Positions 1-7,695 of a DNA stretch of 64,000 nucleotides are shown here, in pieces. Position numbers and translations under genes: made by a program. Source of the stretch: Spirochaetota bacterium (lineage in GTDB: Bacteria > Spirochaetota > Spirochaetia > Treponematales > Treponemataceae). Position 1 is the stretch's first letter. Every line of letters starts with the position of its first letter. The notes below the pieces were generated by a model that worked only from the letters and a program-made list of their open reading frames with translations, had not been told where the DNA came from and searched no databases. The stretch covers positions 1 to 64,000 of the forward strand of contig JAEZST010000010.1 in NCBI GenBank assembly GCA_023443865.1. Direction: 5' to 3'.

Positions 1-481
1 GGGTTCCTTTGTTGCCTTAATGGGTTTATGGTGAACACCATTTTAGCGATTTGGAACCCCTCTTTACGAGCTAAAACCGGAAAAATCAAACCGGATATTT
101 TAGGAAATATACCGCCGGACGCGACACATGCGCCTATGTATCAAAGTGCCCTGGATGTGGCGGAGTCGGATTCAATAGGCAACATCCGTCTTGTTCTTTA
201 ATGAGTATCGGTATTACGCATGGTGCCCAGTATGGGAGAATCCCCGCAACATTCCCTGGGGTTAAAATGACGATTCCGAATTTTTTCATATAAGGGTAGG
301 CGACAGAAGGTTGGGCTTTCGACGCGTAGTTTCCGATGCGTTGATTCTGACGCATAGCTTGCGTCGCTATAGCGGGTTAGCGGTTATTCCGTGTTTTGTA
401 CGCGCTCATTCTAGTAGGCTACGGACCAGGGCGGCGTTATGACCGAAGGTAAAGGAAGAAACGTGGCGAAATCGGGGAACG
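1..481. other. Gene-poor, less GC-rich left edge
   Basis: No convincing gene is visible. The base composition is clearly more AT-rich than in the genes that follow. One 73-codon reading frame on the minus strand (134-355) has no ribosome binding site and no motif that I recognise. A 20-codon plus-strand frame (439-501) starts with ATG but lacks a Shine-Dalgarno sequence and runs into the terminator at 482-523. A 7-bp inverted repeat (gggttcc at 1-7, ggaaccc at 52-58) lies at the very edge. The stretch may hold a small RNA ending at the terminator, or decayed sequence. Confidence 0.5.
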
Positions 482-565
482 GGCTTATCTGGGCGGAGTA
501 GCGCCCGGATAAGCCTTTTTTTTCATTGCGGTTCAGGCTTTCGTGGCGAAACGCGGCGAAATCGG
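458..565. repeat. Pair of short direct repeats flanking a terminator
   Basis: An 18-base unit, gaaacgtggcgaaatcgg at 458-475, recurs at 548-565 with one mismatch. The copies lie on either side of the terminator at 482-523. They could mark a small duplication or insertion remnant; no function can be assigned. Confidence 0.4.
482..523 (+). terminator. Strong intrinsic terminator with no clear upstream gene
   Basis: A 14-bp stem (482-495 with 502-515, one G-T wobble) is followed directly by eight T residues on the plus strand. The gene on its right is on the opposite strand, so this terminator must end a plus-strand transcript coming from 1-481 or beyond the window edge. Confidence 0.85.
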
Positions 566-586
566 TTCAGAAATCGTCGGCGCGTT

Positions 587-1867
587 TTATCGCCAAACGA
601 ACCACAGGAACGCGGCTGCGGCGGTCGTGGTTATAACCGTGAAGGGAAGGCCTATCTTAAGCCAGCCTGGGAAGCCCATGGGGTGCCCTTCCTTTTTTAG
701 TATCCCCATGGCGACGATATTAGCGGACGCGCCGAAGGGCGTTAGGTTCCCGCCGAGGCATGAACCTATCAGAAGCGCGAACATATACAGCTCAGGGCGG
801 AGACCGAGCTGCTGACCCAGGGAGGCCGCTACGGGGAGCATGGCGATGATATAGGGAACGTTATCCACGAAGCCGGAGATTACGATGGATACCGCGAGAA
901 TGACCACGAACCCCAGAAGGACGTTGTTGCCGATGATCCCCGACAGAAGGGAGGCAAAAGCGGTAAGGAGCCCAACCTTATCGATGGCCCCGATGACGAT
1001 GAAGATACCGATAAGGAAAAGGATGGTTTCCCAATCAAGGCCCTTTATCATCTTCAGCGCGCTCGCCGTGCTTTCTTTCCTGACGAATCTATACCAGAGC
1101 AATCCAAGGATGCCCAACGCGAGCACGAGTACGCCGGCAGTGAGCGATACCCCCGAGAAGAAGAAGGAGCTTATCGCGAGGCCGATTATCATTATCACGA
1201 GAAGGGCCGAAGGGACATAGGAGAGTATCGGTTCCCTTTCAATCTCAACCTTGCCGCTACCGTGTTTCGCGAAGTAAGCGTAGAAGAAAACCGCGCCCGC
1301 GACCATGCCCACTTGCACTACGAAGAAAATGGAAGCCCGGGAATCAAAGATAAAGAAATCGTTGAAGCTGTAGTTGGCGAAACTCGCGAAGATCATCGAG
1401 GGCGGGTCGCCGACGAGGGTGGCGGTACCCTGTAGGTTAGCCATGACGGCAAGGCCGACCATGAAGTAGGTGGGGTCCATTTTCATCTTTCTGGAAAGGG
1501 CCAACGCGATGGGCGCCATAACCAGTACGGTCGCGACGTTCTCCACGAAGGCGGAGATTATTCCGGTCATCATGAGTATGGCGACGATGGCAAGTCCCAC
1601 GTTGGGGGAGCGGTCGACGATCGTATCGGCGATACGCGCGGGAACCCTCGAATAAATGAAGAGTTCCGCGATTGCCAGGCTGCCCACGTAGATCATGAGG
1701 ACGTTCCAATTGACGAGGTCAAATATCGCATGCGCGGGTGAGATGACGCCGATCACGATGGTTAAGAGGGCCGCCCCTAAACTGGCCCACGCCTTTCGAT
1801 CGGGGAAGGCGATTACTATCGCGTACATGGCTGCCGCGATGGCAAGGACGACCCATTTCATTTCCAT
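587..1867 (-). CDS. ArsB/NhaD-type (SLC13-like) membrane transporter
   Basis: This is a 426-residue integral membrane protein with about 10-12 hydrophobic segments. It belongs to the ion transporter superfamily that includes ArsB, NhaD and SLC13 carriers; the motif GTATLVGDPPSM near residue 150 is typical of the group. These carriers move anions or exchange cations for protons, and substrate cannot be read from the sequence. The start is set by AGAGGT about 7 nt upstream of the ATG. Its leader carries a Mn2+-type yybP-ykoY riboswitch and a terminator, which suggests expression rises with Mn2+ and that the protein may export Mn2+ or restore ion balance. The family call is firm; the Mn2+ role is inference. 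Confidence 0.85.
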   Translation of the reverse strand: MEMKWVVLAIAAAMYAIVIAFPDRKAWASLGAALLTIVIGVISPAHAIFDLVNWNVLMIYVGSLAIAELFIYSRVPARIADTIVDRSPNVGLAIVAILMMTGIISAFVENVATVLVMAPIALALSRKMKMDPTYFMVGLAVMANLQGTATLVGDPPSMIFASFANYSFNDFFIFDSRASIFFVVQVGMVAGAVFFYAYFAKHGSGKVEIEREPILSYVPSALLVIMIIGLAISSFFFSGVSLTAGVLVLALGILGLLWYRFVRKESTASALKMIKGLDWETILFLIGIFIVIGAIDKVGLLTAFASLLSGIIGNNVLLGFVVILAVSIVISGFVDNVPYIIAMLPVAASLGQQLGLRPELYMFALLIGSCLGGNLTPFGASANIVAMGILKKEGHPMGFPGWLKIGLPFTVITTTAAAAFLWFVWR

Positions 1868-1965
1868 AAAAAATACCTCTTTGATGTGTTACCCGGTTAT
1901 TGCCGGGAGCCTATCGGAATTCGGCCTATTTAACCGGTCTTTACGCGAAGCATTCGGGTTTGTGT

Positions 1966-2019
1966 AAAAAAAAACCTTTCGCGCCGAATGACCGGGACCG
2001 GTCTGTCTGCGCGAAAGGT
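1966..2019 (-). terminator. Riboswitch expression-platform terminator
   Basis: On the minus strand an 11-bp perfect stem (2019-2009 with 1984-1974) is followed by nine T residues (1974-1966). It lies about 100 bp before the transporter start, so full expression requires readthrough. Its 5' arm contains cctttcg, the same bases that form the 3' strand of aptamer helix P1. Terminator and aptamer closure are therefore mutually exclusive. Confidence 0.85.
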
Positions 2020-2120
2020 CTGGTATCTTCGGGATTGACTGCCCGAAGCCGTGGGACCAGGCGTCTTCTGATAAGAGACCGCCGTGTGTTGATCGCACGC
2101 GTGTTACTACTCCCCTTTCG
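2012..2120 (-). promoter_or_regulatory. yybP-ykoY family (Mn2+) riboswitch aptamer
   Basis: On the minus strand the element opens with cgaaaggggagtag and closes with agacctttcg, the two hallmark ends of the yybP-ykoY class, with hairpins between them. Helix P1 pairs cgaaagg (2120-2114) with cctttcg (2018-2012). Known members bind Mn2+, which stabilises P1 and usually turns the downstream gene on. Here P1 would destroy the 5' arm of the adjacent terminator, consistent with an ON switch. The class is recognised by eye from these conserved ends and was not run through a covariance model. Confidence 0.85.
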
Positions 2121-2129
2121 GTTCGCCAC

Positions 2130-2158
2130 AGACTATCCCATGGTTGGCCGAACGTCAA
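2130..2158 (-). promoter_or_regulatory. Sigma70-type promoter of the riboswitch-transporter transcript
   Basis: TTGACG (2158-2153) and TAGTCT (2135-2130) are separated by 17 bp. The predicted start is only a few bases before aptamer helix P1, which fits a transcript beginning with the riboswitch. Confidence 0.6.
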
Positions 2159-2163
2159 GTCAG

Positions 2164-2192
2164 TTGTGCCGTAACGGTAAGTGCTATATGGT
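2164..2192 (+). promoter_or_regulatory. Promoter of the M16 protease gene
   Basis: TTGTGC (2164-2169) and TATGGT (2187-2192) are 17 bp apart. The predicted start near 2199 leaves a leader of about 28 nt before the ATG at 2227. Confidence 0.5.
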
Positions 2193-2226
2193 GTATGCGT
2201 ATTACTAAATGAAACGGAGTGATTTG

Positions 2227-5220
2227 ATGGTTAACGCAAAGAGTAATGAAACCTGTTCGGGGACTACCGGCCGGTTATTGAAAGCAAAAACGCTTGGATG
2301 GGGATTGATACATTCCGGTGCGCGCGGGGAAAGGCAGATCGGATCGTTGGCCCTTAAACCGGGGAACGCGAGACGCGCCGGCGTTGCATTGGCCCTTGCG
2401 GTCGCTTCGTGCGTTATCGCGATTGGGTGCGCCAGTTCGGGCGGCCCTTCGGGGATTGCGGGAGGAGAGCCCTCGCTGAAAGCGCGGCTCGTAAGCGACG
2501 CGTCGGTTAAAACCGGAGCGTTCGAGAACGGGCTTTCGTGGTCGATCCTCAGGAACGGCGAGCCGCGGGACCGCATTATGCTCCGCCTCGCGGTTAACGC
2601 GGGCTCCGTGCTCGAGGATGACGAACAGCGCGGAGTGGCGCACCTGGTCGAGCATATGGCGTTCAACGGGAGCGAACATTTCGAGAAAAACGAGTTGATC
2701 GACTATTTCGAGAGCATCGGCATGAAGTTCGGCCCCGAGGTCAACGCGTATACGTCCTTTGACGAGACGGTGTATATGCTCGAGATTCCGGCGGACGACC
2801 CGGCAATACTGGAAAGGTCCCTTTTGGTCCTTCGGGATTGGGCAAGCGGGCTCTCCTTCGACCAGGCCGAGTTGGATAAGGAACGCGGCGTCGTGGTGGA
2901 AGAATGGCGCCTGGGCCGCGGTGCCCAGGGAAGGGCCAGCGACGCGGAATTTCCCTTTATCCTCAAGGGCTCGAAATACGCGGAGCGCCTTCCGATAGGA
3001 AGCCCCGAGATCGTGAAGTCGGTTTCGAGGGAGCGCGTCGTCGATTTTTACGAGCGGTGGTACCGGCCCGACCTCATGTCCGTAACGGTAGTCGGCGACG
3101 CGGACCCCGACGCGATTCTCCTTGCCCTGGAAAGCAGCGTGGGGACGATTCCGAAGGCGAAAGGCAAAGCGTCGCGCCCCGTAATCGATGGGCCCAAGGC
3201 GGCGAAGCCCGGAGTCTTGGTATTCAGGGACCCGGAAATTCAGTATATCACGGCGGAGATCCTCGAGGCCTCCCCCGCGCGGCCGCTTAAGACCGTCGGA
3301 GACTACCGAAGGGCATTGGTACGCTCCATCGCCGAGGCGGCGTTCAATACCAGGCTCCAGGAGAAGACCCTCGTTGCCGAACCCTTGATTTTAGGAGCCG
3401 GCGCCGGTTCGCAGCGGCTCGCCCGACCGTCCGACTTCGCGTACCTGGCGGCGGTCCCGCAACCCGGCCGCTTTGAGGACGGATTCAGGGAATTGCTCGA
3501 GGAATGGCTTCGCTACCGGGAATTCGGCATAACCGCCGCGGAACTGAACCGCGCAAAAAACGATATTCTCGACTCAGCGAAACAAAAGTGGCTTGATCGG
3601 GAGAAAATCCATTCCGCGACCCTGGCCGCCGAACTCGTGAACGAACGGCTTTACGGCGACGTGAAAATTTCTGCGGACGACGAATACGGCATGCTTTCGG
3701 CCTTGGTGCCGGGCATTTCGGAGGCCGACGTTAACGCGGCGATAGGCGAGTGGTTTGCCGATCGCGGTACCTCCCTGGTCATTACCGCGCCGGATACCGC
3801 CGAGGATATTCCGGACGAGGAAGGTCTTCTCGCCCTTTGGCAGGAATGGACGCCCGAGAAGGCCCTGGCGGCATACGTCGAGAACGGGTTGGACCGCCCC
3901 CTTTTCGATTCTTCCCTCGCCGCCGCGGATACGGACGTTCTCCAGGCTATCGTGTCCGAGAAAAAGCTTACCGAGCGCGGCCTGACGGAATGGAAGCTCC
4001 GGAACGGGGCGACGGTTCTCGCCATGCCGACGGATTTTAAGGACAACGAGATTCTGTTCGGCGCGTGGAGTAGGGGCGGTAACTCGACCGTCTCCGACGA
4101 GGACTTCCCCTCCGCGGCGATATCGACCTCCTACGCGCGAATGTCGGGCCTCAACGGCTTTTCCGCCACCGACTTACAGAAAAAACTTTCGGGTATGACC
4201 GTGGGCGCCGCGCCCTGGATCGATACCTCCTATGAGGGACTTTCCGGCTCTTCCTCGACGAAGGACCTGGAAACCGCCCTACAGCTCATGAACCTATGGT
4301 TTAACCGGCCATACTTCTCCGCGGAAGCCTGGGGCGCGCTTCGGGCCCAGCTGGAAACGGTGGCGGCATCCCGCGGCAAGGACCCGGCCGAGGCCTTCGC
4401 CGACCTGAAAGCGCGGCTATTATACGGCGACGACGTGAGGCACGCGAACCTGTCGCCCGCGCTCGTTGCCAAAATGGACCCCGAAACCTCAGAAATGGCC
4501 TATGCCCAACGTTTCGCGGACGCCGGCGACTTTACCTTCGTATTCGTGGGGAGTTTTCGGCTCGACGAGCTGAAAACTCTGGCCGCAACGTATCTTTCCG
4601 CGCTGCCTTCGACGGGGAGCGCCGAGAGTGCCGTCGCGCATCCGGTTCCCTTTCCGACGGGTATCTCGTCGGAGGCCCTGAAGCTGGGAATTGACCCGAA
4701 AAGCCGCGTTTTCATGGCGTTTGGGGGTCAGACGACGGTGTCGGGCGCGGACCGGGAGCTCTACGGGTACGTATGTTCACTGCTCGAGATTCGGCTTCGG
4801 GAGATCATCCGCGAAGACATGAGCGGATCGTACGGCGTTTCCGTCCGCGGTACCATGGTCGATTATCCGGAAAGCTTCTACGAGACCGACATCGAATTCG
4901 GATGCGAGCCCGGGAGGGAAGACGAGCTTTCCGCGGCGGCGCTGGAGCAGATACGCTGGATGAAAGCTGCGCCCGTTCCGGAAACGTACGTGACCAAGCT
5001 GAGGGAAACCTGGAGGAGGACCCAGGAAGAAGGGCTTCACAATAACGGATATTGGCTGAGAAAGCTTCTCGGCTTCGGAATGTCGGGCCGCCCGTACGGC
5101 GATATCGAGGACGTAGACGCGGTTCTTGCTGGCTTGACCGGGGAAAACCTGAGCGTTTTGGCCAATAGGTACTTCAATGAGGGCAATTACGTAAAGGCGT
5201 ATCTCAAGCCGGAAAAATAA
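2227..5220 (+). CDS. M16-family (pitrilysin-like) zinc metalloprotease, probable lipoprotein
   Basis: This 997-residue protein carries the inverted zinc motif HLVEH at about residues 139-143 and the third ligand in ERGVVVEEW near residue 219. It has the duplicated M16 fold, with the second half lacking the motif as usual. M16 enzymes degrade peptides. The N-terminus is unusual: a hydrophobic segment ending in a lipobox-like IAIGC lies about 60 residues in, so either an extended signal region is used or a later non-ATG start. I chose ATG 2227 because GGAG at 2216-2219 is 7 nt away; the in-frame ATG at 2209 has no ribosome site. The export site is probably the periplasm. It is transcribed alone, divergent from the transporter, and ends at a strong terminator. 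Confidence 0.9.
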   Translation: MVNAKSNETCSGTTGRLLKAKTLGWGLIHSGARGERQIGSLALKPGNARRAGVALALAVASCVIAIGCASSGGPSGIAGGEPSLKARLVSDASVKTGAFENGLSWSILRNGEPRDRIMLRLAVNAGSVLEDDEQRGVAHLVEHMAFNGSEHFEKNELIDYFESIGMKFGPEVNAYTSFDETVYMLEIPADDPAILERSLLVLRDWASGLSFDQAELDKERGVVVEEWRLGRGAQGRASDAEFPFILKGSKYAERLPIGSPEIVKSVSRERVVDFYERWYRPDLMSVTVVGDADPDAILLALESSVGTIPKAKGKASRPVIDGPKAAKPGVLVFRDPEIQYITAEILEASPARPLKTVGDYRRALVRSIAEAAFNTRLQEKTLVAEPLILGAGAGSQRLARPSDFAYLAAVPQPGRFEDGFRELLEEWLRYREFGITAAELNRAKNDILDSAKQKWLDREKIHSATLAAELVNERLYGDVKISADDEYGMLSALVPGISEADVNAAIGEWFADRGTSLVITAPDTAEDIPDEEGLLALWQEWTPEKALAAYVENGLDRPLFDSSLAAADTDVLQAIVSEKKLTERGLTEWKLRNGATVLAMPTDFKDNEILFGAWSRGGNSTVSDEDFPSAAISTSYARMSGLNGFSATDLQKKLSGMTVGAAPWIDTSYEGLSGSSSTKDLETALQLMNLWFNRPYFSAEAWGALRAQLETVAASRGKDPAEAFADLKARLLYGDDVRHANLSPALVAKMDPETSEMAYAQRFADAGDFTFVFVGSFRLDELKTLAATYLSALPSTGSAESAVAHPVPFPTGISSEALKLGIDPKSRVFMAFGGQTTVSGADRELYGYVCSLLEIRLREIIREDMSGSYGVSVRGTMVDYPESFYETDIEFGCEPGREDELSAAALEQIRWMKAAPVPETYVTKLRETWRRTQEEGLHNNGYWLRKLLGFGMSGRPYGDIEDVDAVLAGLTGENLSVLANRYFNEGNYVKAYLKPEK

Positions 5221-5281
5221 GAAAAACCGCGCCAAGCGGTTTGATTTCCGTGTGCGGTGGCGATAAAGTCGCGCACCCTTT

Positions 5282-5320
5282 GGGCAACCCGACGAGATCG
5301 TTCGGGTTGCCCTTTTTTTT
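5282..5320 (+). terminator. Intrinsic terminator after the M16 protease
   Basis: An 11-bp perfect stem (gggcaacccga at 5282-5292, complement at 5302-5312) is followed by eight T residues. Confidence 0.9.
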
Positions 5321-5338
5321 CGCCTCCGCGCAGCGGCC

Positions 5339-6592
5339 CTACCGAGGCGACGGAGCGAGTTCCGCGCGATACAGGGCCTCGCCCGTTCGGTCCCGGAACG
5401 TGAGCGTCGGGACCGTAGCGGAGAGGTCCAGGTCAAGGTAGCCGAAGGTACCCTGATTGAACCAGCGGGAAGCCGGGGAGACATGGGTCGGGATCGGGTC
5501 GGGCGCCCCGCCCATGGCGCCGATTACCGCAAAGGCCATACCGTCCGCCTCAAGGTATTCCATGTAATGATTATGGCCGGAGATGACGAGGTCGACGCCT
5601 CCCGCCGCGAGAATCGGGGATACCTCGGCGATCGTGTCGGCCTGATCGTACCAGGGTTTGCCGGTTCCCGGGTCCACATAGCCCGACGACCAGAAGAAGC
5701 AATGGGATACTACGACCGTGAAGTCTTCCCGCTTGACGGAGGCGAGCGTTCGTTCCAGGAAGGCCCGCTGCTCCCGGGTAAAGCGTTCGGTTCCCCAGGG
5801 GAGGTCGAGCGCGATGATATGCACGGAACCTGAATCCATACGCCAATACGGGGGCCGCTTGAATATTTTCCGGTATCGCGCCGATCCGCCGATCAGGTAA
5901 TCGTGATTGCCTTCCAGGGTCGCGACGGGGGTGTCGGGGAGGTATCGCGCAAGGGCCTCGGCGGCCTCCTCCAGCCCGGTACCGGGAAAGCCCGTTTCGG
6001 ACAGGTCTCCGAGGACGAAAAACCCGTCGTAATTACCCCGATCGATCGCGGAAAGAATGCCGTTCGTGGCTTCGGGATTCCGGGTTTCGGCCCCAAAGTG
6101 GGGATCCGAGGAGAATGCCAGCCGCTGAAGGGGGCGGTCCGCGGCGCCTTCGGCGAGAAAGGGGGGCGCGGGGCGGGGAGAGACGCGTTGGGTACCGATA
6201 AGGAACCAGGCGAGAAAAGCCAGAATCGCCGCCGTAAGGAGAGCGCCCGCTGCGAGGGCGATGCCGTTGAACGCTCCCTCCAGGCGGCGAAACGCTTTGC
6301 CGGCTTGCGCAGGCCGCCGCGATTCCGGCGGTACCCGGGCGCGGCGGAGATTCCTGAGGATGAGCGCGCTCGCGAAGGCCAGGGCGGGGACGAGCGCGGT
6401 CGCGGGGAGCATCGCGAAATAAAGGGCGTACGCGGGTACCCACGCCATGAGGCCGCGCGTTCCCGGGCTTAGCGCGATGACGGCCCAGGCCGCCGTTCCC
6501 GCCGCGAGGTTCGCGAGGAAGGCGACCAGGGCTCCTTTTGCCAAGCGGCCGGCCGGCGGGCTTTTATTGGGTTCGGTACGCGATTCGGACAT
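5339..6592 (-). CDS. Membrane-anchored calcineurin-like metallophosphoesterase
   Basis: The 417-residue protein has three N-terminal hydrophobic segments (residues 20-120 roughly) and a C-terminal phosphoesterase domain. The metal-binding motifs are visible in order: DPHFG, GDLSE, GNHDY, SHCFFW and SGHNHY. Such enzymes hydrolyse phosphomonoesters or diesters with two metal ions; the substrate is unknown. The domain probably faces the outside of the cytoplasmic membrane. The start has AGGAGG about 8 nt upstream. A 12-bp palindrome with the core found at the LacI-gene operators overlaps its promoter, so a sugar regulator may control it. Confidence 0.88.
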   Translation of the reverse strand: MSESRTEPNKSPPAGRLAKGALVAFLANLAAGTAAWAVIALSPGTRGLMAWVPAYALYFAMLPATALVPALAFASALILRNLRRARVPPESRRPAQAGKAFRRLEGAFNGIALAAGALLTAAILAFLAWFLIGTQRVSPRPAPPFLAEGAADRPLQRLAFSSDPHFGAETRNPEATNGILSAIDRGNYDGFFVLGDLSETGFPGTGLEEAAEALARYLPDTPVATLEGNHDYLIGGSARYRKIFKRPPYWRMDSGSVHIIALDLPWGTERFTREQRAFLERTLASVKREDFTVVVSHCFFWSSGYVDPGTGKPWYDQADTIAEVSPILAAGGVDLVISGHNHYMEYLEADGMAFAVIGAMGGAPDPIPTHVSPASRWFNQGTFGYLDLDLSATVPTLTFRDRTGEALYRAELAPSPR

Positions 6593-6608
6593 GGGACGCC
6601 TCCTGATT

Positions 6609-6624
6609 CTGTACGTACAGTATA
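6609..6624 (-). promoter_or_regulatory. -10 box overlapped by a GTACGTAC palindrome
   Basis: TATACT (minus strand, 6624-6619) overlaps the perfect palindrome ctgtacgtacag (6609-6620), which would cover the transcription start. The core gtacgtac is the same as in the operator of the LacI gene at 32606, hinting at shared LacI-type control. Confidence 0.5.
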
Positions 6625-6644
6625 CGGCCGGATCGGGGGCGTTT

Positions 6645-6687
6645 CCATCAAAATTAGGCGGGGCGCGGTCAACCGAGCCGCCCCGCC
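6645..6687 (-). terminator. Probable terminator after the ferredoxin-like gene
   Basis: A GC-rich stem of at least 9 bp (6657-6665 with 6679-6687) is followed on the minus strand by taatttt. The U tract is short, so efficiency is uncertain. Confidence 0.5.
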
Positions 6688-6692
6688 CGCGC

Positions 6693-7529
6693 TTACAGTA
6701 TTTGGCCGTCGGTGGAAACGGTCACGACGTGCCAGGGTATGAACTTTCCGCTTGCCTTGAGGGCCTCGGTCGCCGCGTGGGCGAGGCCGCCGCAGCAGGG
6801 CACTTCCATGCGAACGATGGTCACGCTCTGAATGTCGTTTTCCGCGATGATGGCGGTTAGTTTTTCCGCGTAATCGCCCGTGTCGAGCTTGGGGCAGCCG
6901 ATGACGGTTATTTTGTTGCGGATGAAGTCTTCGTGAAAGCCCGCGTAGGCGTAGGCGGTACAGTCGGCGGCGATCAGGAGGTGGGCGCCGTCGAAGTAAG
7001 GGGCGCGAACGGGAACGAGCTTGAGCTGGACCGGCCACTGGCGAAGCTCAGAGACGCGGTTTTGCGCGGGGTTCGCCGTTGCCGGCGCGCCAGAGGGCGC
7101 GAGGCTTCGGGCCGCCGATCCGGGGCAGCCGCCGCCGGCGTAGGCGACGGTGCGCGCGGGAGCGCCGGCCGGCCTGTCGAAGGTTCTCGCCGCGGAGCCG
7201 GGACAACCCCCGGCCGGCTGGGTAAAGGCGGGCCGGGGCGCGTTCGCGGCCATTTTCTCGTCTGTACCTTCTTTCGATGCGCCTTCAGCCTTGTTCTTCA
7301 TGTTTTCCATGACCGCGGCCTCGTCGTAGGCAGCCGCCTCGCGTTGCTCGAAGGTGATCGCGCCGGTGGGGCAGACCGGGAGGCAGTTCCCGAGCCCGTC
7401 GCAGTAGTCGTCGCGAAGGAGGGTCGCCTTGCCTTCCTTGAGGCCGATGGCCCCTTCGTGGCAGGCGCTTACGCACAATCCGCAGCCGTTGCATTTTTCC
7501 GCGTCTATCTTGATGATCTGTCTGGTCAT
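6693..7529 (-). CDS. 4Fe-4S ferredoxin-domain protein with CPGSAAR repeats
   Basis: The 278-residue cytoplasmic protein starts with a ferredoxin domain. Cluster one has the classical spacing CNGCGLCVSACH; cluster two reads C-x5-C-x3-CP, a variant that lacks one usual cysteine. A low-complexity Pro/Ala linker (about residues 90-150) contains GGCPGSAAR twice, each adding a cysteine. The C-terminal part (about 155-278) is a conserved domain with IGCPKLDTGDY and MEVPCCGG, seen in iron-sulphur proteins of anaerobes whose function is not established. The ATG follows CGGAG. It is divergent from the AraM-type gene. An electron-transfer or redox-sensing role is inference. Confidence 0.8.
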   Translation of the reverse strand: MTRQIIKIDAEKCNGCGLCVSACHEGAIGLKEGKATLLRDDYCDGLGNCLPVCPTGAITFEQREAAAYDEAAVMENMKNKAEGASKEGTDEKMAANAPRPAFTQPAGGCPGSAARTFDRPAGAPARTVAYAGGGCPGSAARSLAPSGAPATANPAQNRVSELRQWPVQLKLVPVRAPYFDGAHLLIAADCTAYAYAGFHEDFIRNKITVIGCPKLDTGDYAEKLTAIIAENDIQSVTIVRMEVPCCGGLAHAATEALKASGKFIPWHVVTVSTDGQIL

Positions 7530-7587
7530 TGGTTACTCCGTTTGAAAGGTGTTGATGGTAAGATAATCGAAAGATCGGGTCAATTCC

Positions 7588-7601
7588 GTTGCAATTGCAA
7601 C
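7588..7601. promoter_or_regulatory. 14-bp perfect palindrome in a divergent promoter region
   Basis: gttgcaattgcaac is a perfect palindrome lying between the divergent ferredoxin-like and glycerol-1-phosphate dehydrogenase genes. Its dyad TTGC-N4-GCAA is typical of a dimeric regulator site. The Crp/Fnr protein at 27227 is one candidate, but no direct link is visible. Confidence 0.5.
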
Positions 7602-7695
7602 AGTATCGCTCTTTTTTTTGCTATGCACCATGGAGCTTCGCGGGATACTATTCACGGGCGCGGCTGGCCGCTTTCGGCCGAAGGAGGGATTGCGT

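Noticed and set aside
134..355. 73-codon minus-strand reading frame
   Set aside because: No ribosome site, no recognisable motif and located in a low-GC stretch; treated as non-coding.
1900..2208. Reading frame spanning the transporter leader
   Set aside because: It covers the riboswitch, terminator and both divergent promoters, has no ribosome site and no protein-like composition.
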